From: Coprobacillus sp. CAG:698
Lineage (GTDB): Bacteria; Bacillota_I; Bacilli_A; ML615J-28; CAG-698
DNA length: 64,000 nt
Direction: 5' to 3'
NCBI GenBank assembly: GCA_000431235.1
Contig: HF988729.1
Span: forward strand, 23,002 to 87,001
Shown here: positions 51,017-60,905 of the stretch, one piece after another
How the letters are laid out: the number at the start of each line of letters is the position of its first letter
How positions within the stretch are numbered: position 1 is the first letter of the stretch
Program-made: the position numbers and the translations under genes
The notes under the pieces: model-generated
Database searches by the model: none
Seen by the model: the letters and a program-made list of their open reading frames with translations, nothing else
Told to the model about the DNA's origin: nothing

Positions 51017-51718
51017 ATGGCTAAAAGAAGTAAGAAATACCAAGATGCGGCAAAACAAATTGACCGTACTAAAAAGTATACTCTTGTTGAAGCTGTAGAA
51101 TTAGCTAAAAAAACTAGTTGTACTAAATTTGATGGAACTGTTGAACTTGCATTTAAGATGAATCTTGATTCACGTAAAGCTGATCAAAACTTACGTGGAG
51201 CTATCGTTCTTCCTTATGGAACAGGTAAAACTCGTACTGTGTTAGTATTAACTAAATCACCAGAAAAACAAAAGAATGCTACTGATGCTGGTGCAGATTA
51301 TGTCGGCGATGCTGAATATATCGAAAAAATCAAAAATGGTTGGTTCGAATTTGACATTATCGTTGCTACACCTGATATGATGGGCGAATTAGGACGTTTA
51401 GGTAAAATCTTAGGACCTAAAGGTTTAATGCCAAATGCAAAAACTGGTACAGTTACAATGGATATTACAAAAGCTGTTAATGAAATTAAAGCTGGTAAAG
51501 TTGAATATCGTGTTGACAAGACTGGTAACATTCAAATGTTAGTTGGTAAAGTAAGTTTTGATGCTGAAAAATTAGTTGAAAATGTAAAAACTATTTATGC
51601 ATTAATTTTAAAACTTAAACCATCAACTGTTAAAGGTGTTTATATTAAGAATATGGCTATTTCTACTACAATGGGCCCTGGAATCAAAGTTGACCAAGAC
51701 TCTGTACTTACAAAATAA
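51017..51718 (+). CDS. rplA: 50S ribosomal protein L1
   Basis: 233 residues. 'KRSKKYQDAAKQIDRTKKYTLVEAVELAKKTSCTKFDGTVELAFKMN' at the N-terminus, 'GKILGPKGLMPNAKTGTV' and 'NIQMLVGKVSFDAEKLVENVKTI' are unmistakable. L1 forms the mobile stalk near the E site and typically represses the rplKA mRNA. AAGGAGG precedes ATG 51017. Confidence 0.98.
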   Translation: MAKRSKKYQDAAKQIDRTKKYTLVEAVELAKKTSCTKFDGTVELAFKMNLDSRKADQNLRGAIVLPYGTGKTRTVLVLTKSPEKQKNATDAGADYVGDAEYIEKIKNGWFEFDIIVATPDMMGELGRLGKILGPKGLMPNAKTGTVTMDITKAVNEIKAGKVEYRVDKTGNIQMLVGKVSFDAEKLVENVKTIYALILKLKPSTVKGVYIKNMAISTTMGPGIKVDQDSVLTK

Positions 51719-51783
51719 TTAAATAATAAAAATAACTAAATTAAATAAAAATAATAAAATAATCCATAAAAATAAAATAGTTT

Positions 51784-51916
51784 GATTATTCGCCGTAGAC
51801 AGTAGGTGCGTAAAGCTTAATTTCCTACCGAGGTTACATAATTAGATTAAAATGATCTAATTATAAAAAAGTTCTCTTTACCTCTTTTTGTCTATGCAAA
51901 AAGAGGTTTATTTTTT
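51784..51916 (+). promoter_or_regulatory. Ribosomal protein L10 leader with attenuator
   Basis: CCGTAGACAGTAGGTGCG...CTACCGAGGT (51793-51834) is the conserved L10-leader core that binds L10(L12)4. A second hairpin ATAATTAGAT/ATCTAATTAT (51838-51847/51855-51864) and a terminator follow. Excess L10 would favour termination before rplJL. Confidence 0.85.
51880..51916 (+). terminator. L10-leader terminator
   Basis: CCTCTTTTTG/CAAAAAGAGG (51881-51890/51897-51906) then TTTATTTTTT. Confidence 0.9.
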
Positions 51917-51929
51917 CAAGGAGGTAAAA

Positions 51930-52421
51930 ATGAAAAAAGCGACTTTAAACAGAAAAGTTGAAGACGTTAATGCTATTTCTGCCAAATTTGAAGAATCTTC
52001 AATCGCTATCGTTGTTAATCCAATTGGTTTAACAGTAACAGAAGTTTCTGAATTACGTAATAATCTTTATAAAGCTGGTGCTGATTTAAAGGTTATTAAG
52101 AATAACATTTTACGTCGTGCTGCTGATAAGTTAGGATACGATGGTATCCAAGAGACATTTGCTGGACCAAGTGCTGTTGTTTTCTCTAAAGATGCTGGAA
52201 GTGCTGCAAAAGTAGTATTTGATTTCTTAAAAGCAAATAACAAATTTGAAGTTAAAGCAGGTCTAATCGATGGTGTATTTACTACAAAAGAAGATTTAAA
52301 AGCTATCGCTGGTTTACCAAACAAGGAAGGTATGCTATCAATGTTACTAAGTGTAATGCAAGCTCCTATTCGCAATCTTGGTATTGTTATTAAAGCGATT
52401 GGTGAAAAAGAACAAGCATAA
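51930..52421 (+). CDS. rplJ: 50S ribosomal protein L10
   Basis: 163 residues. ATG 51930 with AAGGAGG (51918-51924) gives 'KKATLNRKVEDVNAISAKFEESSIAIVVNPIGLTVTEVSELRNNLYKAGADLKVIKNNILRRA'. A longer frame would begin inside the terminator hairpin and is rejected. L10 anchors the L7/L12 stalk and, with L12, represses its own operon through the leader upstream. Confidence 0.97.
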   Translation: MKKATLNRKVEDVNAISAKFEESSIAIVVNPIGLTVTEVSELRNNLYKAGADLKVIKNNILRRAADKLGYDGIQETFAGPSAVVFSKDAGSAAKVVFDFLKANNKFEVKAGLIDGVFTTKEDLKAIAGLPNKEGMLSMLLSVMQAPIRNLGIVIKAIGEKEQA

Positions 52422-52442
52422 TTTTAAGGAGGATATTATATT

Positions 52443-52814
52443 ATGGCTAAAATCGATACACAAAAATTTATTGAAGATTTAAAAGAAATGACAGTTTTAG
52501 AACTTAACGAATTAGTTAAGGCAATAGAAGAAGCTTTCGGCGTTACTGCTGCTGCAGCTGTAGTTGCTGCTGGTGGAGCTCATGAAGAAAAAGAAGAAGG
52601 ACCACAATTAGTAAGCGTAGTATTAAAGAGCGCTGCTGCTAACAAAGTTGGTATCATTAAAGCTGTTAAAGAAATGTTAGGTTTATCTTTAATGGATGCT
52701 AAGAAATTAGTTGAAACTGCTGATGCTAAAATTAAAGAAGGTATTTCTAAAGAAGAAGCTGACGGCGTTGCTGCTAAATTAAAAGAATTAGGCGCAGAAG
52801 TTGAAGTTAAATAA
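52443..52814 (+). CDS. rplL: 50S ribosomal protein L7/L12
   Basis: 123 residues: N-terminal dimerisation helices, an Ala/Gly-rich hinge ('AAAAVVAAGGAHEEKEEGP'), and the C-terminal factor-binding domain 'KVGIIKAVKEMLGLSLMDAKKLVETA'. Recruits translation GTPases. AAGGAGG precedes ATG 52443; L10 and L12 share one transcript. Confidence 0.98.
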   Translation: MAKIDTQKFIEDLKEMTVLELNELVKAIEEAFGVTAAAAVVAAGGAHEEKEEGPQLVSVVLKSAAANKVGIIKAVKEMLGLSLMDAKKLVETADAKIKEGISKEEADGVAAKLKELGAEVEVK

Positions 52815-52824
52815 TTTGAAATAT

Positions 52825-52857
52825 AAGCTAGAGCCTTGCGCTTTAGCTTTTTGTTTA
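52825..52857 (+). terminator. Weak terminator after rplL
   Basis: AAGCTA/TAGCTT with an imperfect inner stem, then TTTTTGTTTATT. It directly abuts the next gene, so read-through is probable. Confidence 0.6.
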
Positions 52858-52861
52858 TTAT

Positions 52862-53452
52862 ATGAGCCAATATTTTGAAAATGACCCTAATTTAAAATCA
52901 AATACAAAACAAATAAAATATACTTATCATGGTAAAGAAATAATTTATACAGTTGATTTAGGAGTTTTTAGTAAGGATCGCGTTGATTTTGGAAGTAATT
53001 TACTATTACAATCTTTACCTATATTCACTTGTGAGAATATTTTGGATATTGGATGTGGATATGGAACTATCGGATTATCAATAGCAAAAGTATATGATAA
53101 TACTAATGTTATGATGTGTGATGTTAATAAACGTGCAATTGAACTTACTAGAAATAATATATTATTGAATAAAATAAATAATGCTAAAGTAATTGAAAGT
53201 AATTGTTATGAGAATATAAATGATAAATACGATGTAATTATTTCTAATCCACCTATTAGAGCTGGAAAAAAAGTTGTTCATGAGATATGTTTAAAAGCTA
53301 GTGAATTTCTAAATGATAATGGAAAAGTATATTTTGTTATTCAAAAAAAACAAGGCGCTGAGTCTTTGTATAAAAAGATGTTAGAAATTTATAATAAATG
53401 TGAGATAATTAATAAAAAGAATGGTTATCTAATAATTGAAGGTTCGATGTAA
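52862..53452 (+). CDS. RsmC-like class I methyltransferase (ybxB type)
   Basis: 196 residues. SAM-binding motif ILDIGCGYGTIGLSIA (near residue 60) and catalytic NPPIRAG near 128, the N-P-P motif of small-domain N2-guanine methyltransferases. Firmicutes carry this gene between rplL and rpoB, and it is presumed to modify rRNA. No ribosome site is visible before ATG 52862, which follows a terminator hairpin closely; expression is therefore probably low. Confidence 0.88.
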   Translation: MSQYFENDPNLKSNTKQIKYTYHGKEIIYTVDLGVFSKDRVDFGSNLLLQSLPIFTCENILDIGCGYGTIGLSIAKVYDNTNVMMCDVNKRAIELTRNNILLNKINNAKVIESNCYENINDKYDVIISNPPIRAGKKVVHEICLKASEFLNDNGKVYFVIQKKQGAESLYKKMLEIYNKCEIINKKNGYLIIEGSM

Positions 53453-53467
53453 CCTTCATTTTATTTT
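53437..53467 (+). terminator. Terminator after the methyltransferase gene
   Basis: TGAAGGTT-CGATGT-AACCTTCA then TTTTATTTTT; it includes the stop codon. Confidence 0.88.
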
Positions 53468-53522
53468 TGTGATTTAATATGTCACATTTAGATAAATATT
53501 ATAATAAAATCGCATTTTACAC

Positions 53523-53551
53523 TTGACTAATTGAAGGAAATATGGTAATAT
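53523..53551 (+). promoter_or_regulatory. Promoter of rpoBC
   Basis: TTGACT (53523-53528), 17-bp spacer, TAATAT (53546-53551); about 70 nt of untranslated leader. Confidence 0.7.
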
Positions 53552-53626
53552 AGTAGAATGCAATAGAATGTATTTATAATGCAAAATCTGCGTCATTTTT
53601 TGCTTATTTATTGAGAGGTGAAAATA

Positions 53627-56600
53627 TTGGGCTACAAAAATGTAAAATATGGAAAAAATCGTATTAGACGAAATTATTCACGCGTTCAAACTAACGTAGA
53701 ATTACCAAATTTAATTGAGGTTCAAACAAAATCGTTTGAATGGTTCAAGACTGAAGGATTAAGGCAGTTGTTTGCGGAGTTTTCTCCAATTAAAGATCAT
53801 GCTGGTAATCTAGAACTTTATTTTGATAATTTCTCTTTTGATGAGCCTAAGTATAGTATCCCTGAAGCAAAGAGAAACGACATGAACTTTTCTCGTCCGC
53901 TAAAGGCTGATGTAATGCTTAAATCAAATGAAACTGGTGAAATCAAAATGGATAGAATTTTCTTAGGTGAATATCCTATGATGACTCCATCAGGAACATT
54001 TGTTATCAATGGTGCTGAGCGTGTTGTTGTAACACAAATTATTCGTTCTGCTGGTGCTTTCTATAACTGTACTACTGATAAAAAAAGTGGACAAAAACAA
54101 TTTTATGGACAAATTATTCCAACACGTGGTGCATGGATTGAATTTGAAACTGGTGGAAAGGATTTATGGTTCGCCAAACTTGATAGATCTAAGAAGATTT
54201 ATTTAACTACTTTCCTTCGTGCTATAGGTTTAAAGAGTAATCGTAGCATAAAGAGTTTATATGGTGATAATAAATACTTACAAGCAACATTTGCAAAAGA
54301 TGATTCTTTTGGACCTGATGATGCACTAGAGCAATTATATGAAAAATTGCGCCCAGGTGAAAAAGCTAAACCTGAAGATGCTCGTAAATACATTGGAAGT
54401 AGATTGTTTGAAAATAGACGTTATGACTTAGCAAGTGTTGGACGTTATAAAGTAAATAAAAAATTAGATGTTTTAGATAGACTTAACTATATATTAGAAA
54501 ATTATAACAATGCATATGTAAAATTTGAAAATGCTAATGGTGACATAGTTGATTCATCTACTGGTGAAATTTTATTCCCATATGTAAAAGCAAATGAATA
54601 TGAAGGCTATGAATTAACAAATGATTTAATTGATTATTTAAATGAAAATCGTCACTTGTTTAGAAATACTAATTATTATAGTAAAATGTTAGATGAATCT
54701 GACTGTGTAGTACTTGAATGCCTAGAAGTGTCTTTTGAAAAACTTCATAATAGAACTGAAGTTAAATTAGTTGGCAATGACCAAAAAGAAGATAGAAATC
54801 ATGTTACTGTATCTGATATTTTGGCAGGTGTTGGTTATTATATGAACTTACATGAAGGTGTTGGTCAAGTTGATGACATCGATCACCTAGGAAATCGTCG
54901 CTTAAGATTAATAGGTGAATTATTACAAAATCAATTCCGTATTGGTCTTGCAAAACTTGAAAAGAATGTTAAAGATAAAATGTCAATGGCAGCTGATCCA
55001 AAATCAATTGTTCCTCAAAACTTGGTTAATATTAAAGCATTAACATCATCAATTAAGGAATTCTTTGGAAGTAGCCAATTATCTCAATTTATGGATCAAA
55101 TTAATCCACTTTCTGAATTAACACATAAACGTCGTCTATCTGCATTAGGTGCAGGTGGATTAACTCGTGATCGTGCTGGATTCGAAGTTCGTGACGTACA
55201 CGTATCTCATTATGGACGTATTTGTCCTATCGAGACACCTGAAGGTCAAAACATCGGTTTAATCAACTCACTTGCTACATATGCAAGAGTTGACCAATAT
55301 GGATTTATTGAAACTCCATACTTAAAAGTTATTCAAAAAGATGGAAAATCTATAGTTACAGATGAAAAAATCTATTTAACTGCTGATAAAGAAGAAGCAT
55401 ATTATATAACTCAAGCTAACACAGAAGTTAATGAAAACATGGAAATAGTCCCTGAAAAAGTTACTGCTCGTCATATGGGTGATACACATATTTATCCACG
55501 TACACAAATTAACTTAATCGACGTTAGCCCACAACAAATTGTTGCCGTTAGTACTGCATGTATTCCATTCTTAGAGCATGATGATGCTAACCGTGCCCTA
55601 ATGGGAGCTAATATGCAACGTCAAGCTATTCCACTATTATGTCCTGAAGCTCCATTTGTTGCTACAGGTATAGAAGCAAAAGCTGCTCATGATTCTGGTG
55701 TTGCTTGTATTTGTGAAGGCGATGGAGTTGTTGATTTTGTTGATGCTTCCACAGTTATAGTTTTAGAAGATAGCGGTGCTGTTAAAACATATAAATTAAT
55801 TAAATATGACCGTTCTAATCACTCAACTTGTGTAAACCAAAAACCAATTGTTTACAGAGGTGAAAGAGTTAAAAAAGGTGATGTATTAGCTGATGGTGCA
55901 TCTATGGACCAAGGTGAAATGGCATTAGGACGTAATGTTGTAATTGCCTTTATGACATGGAATGGTTATAACTATGAAGATGCTGTTATCATGAGTGAAA
56001 GATTAGTTCAAGATGACGTTTATACATCAATTCACATTGAAAGATATGAAGTTGAAGTACGTGAAGGTAAACTTGGAAAAGAAGAAATTACTCGTGAAAT
56101 TGAAGATAGAAAAGAAGCTATTGCTAATCTAGATGAACGTGGTATAGTTCGTTTAGGTGCAGAAGTTAAAGAAAATGATATATTAGTTGGTAAAGTTACT
56201 CCAAAAGGACAAACTGAACCTACACCAGAAGAAAGATTATCAATTGCTTTATTTAATGATAATTCTAAAGATGTTCGTAATACATCAAAGAAGGTTCCTC
56301 ATGGTGGTGGTGGAGTAGTTCATCGTATTGAACACTTCTCACGTAAAAATGGTGATGAACTTGACCCAGGCGTATTAGAAGTTGTACGTATCTACATCGT
56401 TCAAAAACGTAAAATTACTGAGGGCGATAAGATGTCAGGAAGACACGGTAATAAAGGTGTTATTTCACGAATTCTTCCTCCTGAAGATATGCCATTTATG
56501 GAAGATGGTACACCTGTTGATATTATGTTGAACCCTCAAGGTATTCCTTCTCGTTTAAATATCGGACAAGTTTTAGAAATACATTTAGGTATGGCTGCCA

Positions 56601-57181
56601 AGAGATTAGGTATTCATATTGCAACACCAGTTTTCGATGGTGTTACTAATGAAGATTTAAAAGAAATCATGGCTGAAGCAGGAATGGATCCAACTGGAAA
56701 AACTGTTTTAAGAGATGGTAGAACTGGTAAACCATTTGATAATAAAATATCTGTTGGTGTCATGTATATGATCAAACTTGCTCACATGGTTGATGATAAA
56801 TTACATGCAAGAAGTGAAGGTTCATATACTCTTGTTACTCAACAACCAATGGGTGGTAAGGCACAAAACGGTGGTCAACGTTTCGGTGAAATGGAAGTTT
56901 GGGCCTTAGAGGCATATGGTGCTGCTTATACGCTTAGAGAAATGTTAACAATTAAATCTGATGATATTGTTGGACGTAATAAAGTTTATAAAGCAATCAC
57001 TGATGGAGAACCTGTGACTAAACCTGGAATCCCAGAATCATTTAGAGTTTTAGTTAAAGAATTACAAGGTCTAGGTTTAAGTGTTAAATTAATCGACGCT
57101 GAAACAGGTGAAGATGTTGCAAATAAGAGTCTTGTAGAAGAGATTACAGAGGCAACAAAAGCTAAAAAAACAAACAATTAA
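53627..57181 (+). CDS. rpoB: DNA-directed RNA polymerase subunit beta
   Basis: 1184 residues. TTG 53627 is chosen, 6 nt after GAGAGGTG, giving GYKNVKYGKNRIRRNYSRVQ, the Firmicute beta N-terminus. Conserved blocks include FFGSSQLSQFMDQINPLSEL, 'RDRAGFEVRDVHVSHYGRICPIETPEGQNIGL', 'AFMTWNGYNYEDAVIMSE' and 'GKLPGRHGNKG'-like 'KMSGRHGNKGVISRILP'. Rifampicin-pocket residues corresponding to E. coli P535 and P564 are Ala and Gln here. Confidence 0.98.
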   Translation: MGYKNVKYGKNRIRRNYSRVQTNVELPNLIEVQTKSFEWFKTEGLRQLFAEFSPIKDHAGNLELYFDNFSFDEPKYSIPEAKRNDMNFSRPLKADVMLKSNETGEIKMDRIFLGEYPMMTPSGTFVINGAERVVVTQIIRSAGAFYNCTTDKKSGQKQFYGQIIPTRGAWIEFETGGKDLWFAKLDRSKKIYLTTFLRAIGLKSNRSIKSLYGDNKYLQATFAKDDSFGPDDALEQLYEKLRPGEKAKPEDARKYIGSRLFENRRYDLASVGRYKVNKKLDVLDRLNYILENYNNAYVKFENANGDIVDSSTGEILFPYVKANEYEGYELTNDLIDYLNENRHLFRNTNYYSKMLDESDCVVLECLEVSFEKLHNRTEVKLVGNDQKEDRNHVTVSDILAGVGYYMNLHEGVGQVDDIDHLGNRRLRLIGELLQNQFRIGLAKLEKNVKDKMSMAADPKSIVPQNLVNIKALTSSIKEFFGSSQLSQFMDQINPLSELTHKRRLSALGAGGLTRDRAGFEVRDVHVSHYGRICPIETPEGQNIGLINSLATYARVDQYGFIETPYLKVIQKDGKSIVTDEKIYLTADKEEAYYITQANTEVNENMEIVPEKVTARHMGDTHIYPRTQINLIDVSPQQIVAVSTACIPFLEHDDANRALMGANMQRQAIPLLCPEAPFVATGIEAKAAHDSGVACICEGDGVVDFVDASTVIVLEDSGAVKTYKLIKYDRSNHSTCVNQKPIVYRGERVKKGDVLADGASMDQGEMALGRNVVIAFMTWNGYNYEDAVIMSERLVQDDVYTSIHIERYEVEVREGKLGKEEITREIEDRKEAIANLDERGIVRLGAEVKENDILVGKVTPKGQTEPTPEERLSIALFNDNSKDVRNTSKKVPHGGGGVVHRIEHFSRKNGDELDPGVLEVVRIYIVQKRKITEGDKMSGRHGNKGVISRILPPEDMPFMEDGTPVDIMLNPQGIPSRLNIGQVLEIHLGMAAKRLGIHIATPVFDGVTNEDLKEIMAEAGMDPTGKTVLRDGRTGKPFDNKISVGVMYMIKLAHMVDDKLHARSEGSYTLVTQQPMGGKAQNGGQRFGEMEVWALEAYGAAYTLREMLTIKSDDIVGRNKVYKAITDGEPVTKPGIPESFRVLVKELQGLGLSVKLIDAETGEDVANKSLVEEITEATKAKKTNN

Positions 57182-57200
57182 TATTTCGAGGTGAAATAAT

Positions 57201-60200
57201 TTGAAAAGCAAGAAAAAATATAGCTATATACAAATAGGAATTGCGTCTCCAGAAGAAATTAGAAGTTGGAGTTATGGTGAAGTTAAAAAACATGAAACTA
57301 TTAACTACCGTACTTTAAAACCTGAACGCGATGGTCTATTTTGCGAAGTTATATTTGGACCTACAAAAGACTATCAATGCGCTTGTGGAAAATCAAAAAA
57401 GATGTCTAAGAGCGATAAAAAATGTGAAAAATGTGGTGTCGATATAACTGAAAGTAAAGTTAGACGTGAGCGTATGGGTCATATTGAACTTGTTGCTCCT
57501 GTTGTTCATACATGGTTTATGAAAAATAGTCCAAGTAAGATAGCCTTACTTCTAGATATGAAGAGTAAAACTATTGAAGATATTGTATATTTTGCATCAT
57601 ACATTGTTATTGATCCAGGTACAGTTGAAGATTTTGAAAAAGGAAGAATTTTAACTGAACAAGAATATGCAAAATATCAAATGAGTCATGGAAGAAGAAG
57701 TTTTACAGCTTTGACTGGTGCTGAAGCAATTAAGAAACTTCTCCAAGAATTAGATTTGGGTGAGATCGCTGAAGAACTTAGAGAGGAACTTAAGACAGCA
57801 ACAAAGCAAAGACGTGATAAATTAATCAAAAGACTAGAAGTTGTGGAAGCATTCCATAAATCTGGAAATAAACCTGAGTGGATGGTTATGGAAGTAATAC
57901 CTGTACTTCCTCCTGATTTAAGACCAATGGTTCAACTAGATGGTGGCCGTTTTGCAACTACTGATTTAAATGATTTATATAGGCGAATTATTACACGTAA
58001 TAATCGTTTACGTAAGCAAATTGAGCAAAGAGCTCCAAGTCTTATTTGTAAAAATGAAAAGAGAATGCTTCAAGAAGCAGTTGATGCTTTAATTGACAAT
58101 GGTAAAAAAGCTAAAAAAGTCGTAGAAAAGAACCATCCTCTAAAATCATTATCTGATTTATTAAGAGGTAAACAAGGACGATTCCGTCAAAACTTACTTG
58201 GTAAACGTGTGGATTTTTCAGGTCGTTCTGTTATCGTAGTTGGTCCAGACCTAAAGATGTATCAATGTGGTATCCCACGTGAGATGGCTTTAATATTATT
58301 TAAACCATTTATTATTAATGCAATTATGAATAGACCTTCAGATTCAGTTGATGGAAGTGGTAAAATCACTTTAAAAGAAGCACGAACAATGATTGAACAA
58401 GGTCATCCAATTGCAATGACTGAAATGGAAAAAATAATTGTTGAACATCCAGTTTTATTAAATCGTGCTCCAACACTACATAGATTAGGTATTCAAGCAT
58501 TTGAACCAAAACTAGTAGAAGGTAAAGCAATTAGATTACACCCACTTTCTTGTACAGCATTTAATGCTGACTTCGATGGTGACCAAATGGCTGTTCACGT
58601 TCCACTATCTGAAGAGGCACAAACTGAAGCTCGTCTTCTAATGTTAGCATCAAAAAATATTCTAGCTCCAAAAGATGGTAAACCAATTGTAACTCCATCA
58701 CAAGATATGGTATTAGGTAATTACTATTTAACAATCGAAGACCCTGATGATCCACATGAAGGTAGAGTATTTAAAGATATAAATGAAGTTGAAATGGCAT
58801 ATGAAAATGATGAAATTGGTTTCCATACTCGTATTGCTATTCCTGCAAGTGAAATGCATGAAAGAGTTAGTAGATATAATCCTGAAAATATTGATGATTA
58901 TCTAATAACTACTTATGGAAAAATTATCTTCAATACAATTTTTCCTAATATTGAACCATATATTCCATATATATGTGAATCATTTGATGAAAATAAAGCT
59001 CCAACAAACTTAACAGAAAAAACTCCATCAAGATTCTTTGTAAAGAAAGGAACAAATATAAAAGAATATTTAAAAACTTTACCTGTTCCTCATCCATTTG
59101 TAAAGAAATACTTGTCTGTAGTTATTGCTGAAGTATTTAAGAGATTTAAACTTGCCGAAACTTCGAAGACACTTGACAAGATGAAAGATTTAGGATTTAA
59201 ATATTCTACTGTTTCAGGCATAACTGTTGCTGCGAGTGATATTCAAGTTATCGGAACGAAAAAAGAAGTTATTGATAAAACTCAAAAAATCGTTGATAAA
59301 ATTGATAAATATTATTCTCGTGGTATCATCACTGCTGAAGAAAGAAGAAGATCAGTTATTGATGAATGGGGAAAAGCTAAGAAACAACTTGAGAAAGACA
59401 TTGAAGATGAAGCGAAGACAAACTTCATTAGTAACCATATCTACATGATGGGTGACTCTGGTGCCCGTGGTAGTATTGCTAACTTTATTCAATTGTCTGG
59501 TATGCGTGGATTCATGGCTAAACCTAATGGAGAAAGTATGGACGTTCCAATTCTATCTTCATTTAAAGAAGGATTATCAATGTCTGATTTCTTTATTTCA
59601 ACACATGGTGCTCGTAAAGGTTCTACAGATACAGCTTTAAAAACTGCCGAATCTGGTTATTTAACTCGTCGTCTTGTTGACGTAAGTCAAGATGTTATTA
59701 TTACAGAAGATGATTGTGGTACTGATAAAGGTATGCTTGTTACTGACCTTGTAAAAGAAGATGGAAGAGTTATTGTTCCATTATATGATAGAATAAGAGG
59801 TCGTTTCACAAATAAACCTATTTATGATCCACGTGATGAATCAAAGATATTAGTTGAAAAAGATACATTTATTTCAGATTTACTTGCTGATAAGATTGTC
59901 AAAGCTGGAGTAAAAGAAGTTTATATTCGTACATTGCTTACATGTAATTGTAAAAATGGTGTTTGTGTAAAATGTTATGGCTCTGACCTATCTACAGGTG
60001 AAGTTGTTGAAAAAGGTGAAGTTGTTGGTGTAATAGCTGCTCAATCAATTGGTGAACCTGGTACACAACTTACAATGAGAACATTCCATAGTGGTGGTGT
60101 TGCCGGTGGCGATGATATTACACAAGGTCTTCCTCGTGTACAAGAGTTATTTGAGGCACGTACTCCTAAAGGTAAAGCAATTATTTCTGAAATAAAAGGT

Positions 60201-60863
60201 GAAGTTAGCAAAATTGAATTAGTTCAAGATAGCCGTTATGAAGTTGTTATTAAAAACAAATCTAATGGTGATGAAAGAAAATATATTACCGATAGTGGTA
60301 AACGCCCTATTGTTAAAATGGGTGAAAAAGTTGAACCTGGTCAAAAGATTACTGATGGTCAAATACATCCAAAAGAACTTGTCCAAGTATCTACTGTTGA
60401 AGCAGTTGCAAAATACATACTAATGGAAGTTCAAAAAGTATATCGTTCTCAAGGTGTTGACATTGCTGATAAGCATATAGAGATTATTGTAAAACAAATG
60501 CTTCGTAAAGTTGTTATTCTAAATGAAGGTGGAACAGATTTATTACCTGGATCACACGTTTCAAGAAACGAATTACAAGGCATAATTGAAGATTGTGTTA
60601 AACGTGGAGTTGACTTCCCAATCGTTAAACCAATATTACTTGGTATTACAAGATCTTCATTGAAATCTGATTCATTCTTATCTGCTGCATCATTCCAAGA
60701 AACAACTAGAGTTCTAACAGAAGCTGCTATTCGTGGTAAGAAAGATACTCTTGAAGGACTTAAAGAAAACATCATTATTGGTGGCTTAATTCCTGCAGGA
60801 ACTGGTCTTGCTTTTGCTGACTATATGATCACAAATGATCATAATTCTGATGAAGATAAATAA
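57201..60863 (+). CDS. rpoC: DNA-directed RNA polymerase subunit beta'
   Basis: 1220 residues, TTG start at 57201 after CGAGGTG (57188-57194). The N-terminal zinc ribbon has CACGK and CEKCG. The catalytic loop NADFDGDQMAVHVP binds the active-site Mg2+. The second zinc site is CNCKNGVCVKCYG, and the bridge/trigger region is 'GEPGTQLTMRTFHSGGVAGGDDITQGLPRVQELFEAR'. No insertions or frameshifts are seen. Co-transcribed with rpoB across a 19-nt gap and closed by a perfect terminator. Confidence 0.98.
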   Translation: MKSKKKYSYIQIGIASPEEIRSWSYGEVKKHETINYRTLKPERDGLFCEVIFGPTKDYQCACGKSKKMSKSDKKCEKCGVDITESKVRRERMGHIELVAPVVHTWFMKNSPSKIALLLDMKSKTIEDIVYFASYIVIDPGTVEDFEKGRILTEQEYAKYQMSHGRRSFTALTGAEAIKKLLQELDLGEIAEELREELKTATKQRRDKLIKRLEVVEAFHKSGNKPEWMVMEVIPVLPPDLRPMVQLDGGRFATTDLNDLYRRIITRNNRLRKQIEQRAPSLICKNEKRMLQEAVDALIDNGKKAKKVVEKNHPLKSLSDLLRGKQGRFRQNLLGKRVDFSGRSVIVVGPDLKMYQCGIPREMALILFKPFIINAIMNRPSDSVDGSGKITLKEARTMIEQGHPIAMTEMEKIIVEHPVLLNRAPTLHRLGIQAFEPKLVEGKAIRLHPLSCTAFNADFDGDQMAVHVPLSEEAQTEARLLMLASKNILAPKDGKPIVTPSQDMVLGNYYLTIEDPDDPHEGRVFKDINEVEMAYENDEIGFHTRIAIPASEMHERVSRYNPENIDDYLITTYGKIIFNTIFPNIEPYIPYICESFDENKAPTNLTEKTPSRFFVKKGTNIKEYLKTLPVPHPFVKKYLSVVIAEVFKRFKLAETSKTLDKMKDLGFKYSTVSGITVAASDIQVIGTKKEVIDKTQKIVDKIDKYYSRGIITAEERRRSVIDEWGKAKKQLEKDIEDEAKTNFISNHIYMMGDSGARGSIANFIQLSGMRGFMAKPNGESMDVPILSSFKEGLSMSDFFISTHGARKGSTDTALKTAESGYLTRRLVDVSQDVIITEDDCGTDKGMLVTDLVKEDGRVIVPLYDRIRGRFTNKPIYDPRDESKILVEKDTFISDLLADKIVKAGVKEVYIRTLLTCNCKNGVCVKCYGSDLSTGEVVEKGEVVGVIAAQSIGEPGTQLTMRTFHSGGVAGGDDITQGLPRVQELFEARTPKGKAIISEIKGEVSKIELVQDSRYEVVIKNKSNGDERKYITDSGKRPIVKMGEKVEPGQKITDGQIHPKELVQVSTVEAVAKYILMEVQKVYRSQGVDIADKHIEIIVKQMLRKVVILNEGGTDLLPGSHVSRNELQGIIEDCVKRGVDFPIVKPILLGITRSSLKSDSFLSAASFQETTRVLTEAAIRGKKDTLEGLKENIIIGGLIPAGTGLAFADYMITNDHNSDEDK

Positions 60864-60888
60864 GAGATGGCATATGCCATCTCTTTTT
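60863..60888 (+). terminator. Terminator of rpoBC
   Basis: AGAGATGGCA-TATGCCATCTCT, a 10-bp palindromic stem, then five Ts. Confidence 0.92.
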
Positions 60889-60905
60889 GAAAAGAGGATA
60901 CAAAT

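Noticed and set aside
59227..60423. Extra plus-strand frames inside rpoC
   Set aside because: Alternative-frame shadows of the intact beta' gene without start signals.
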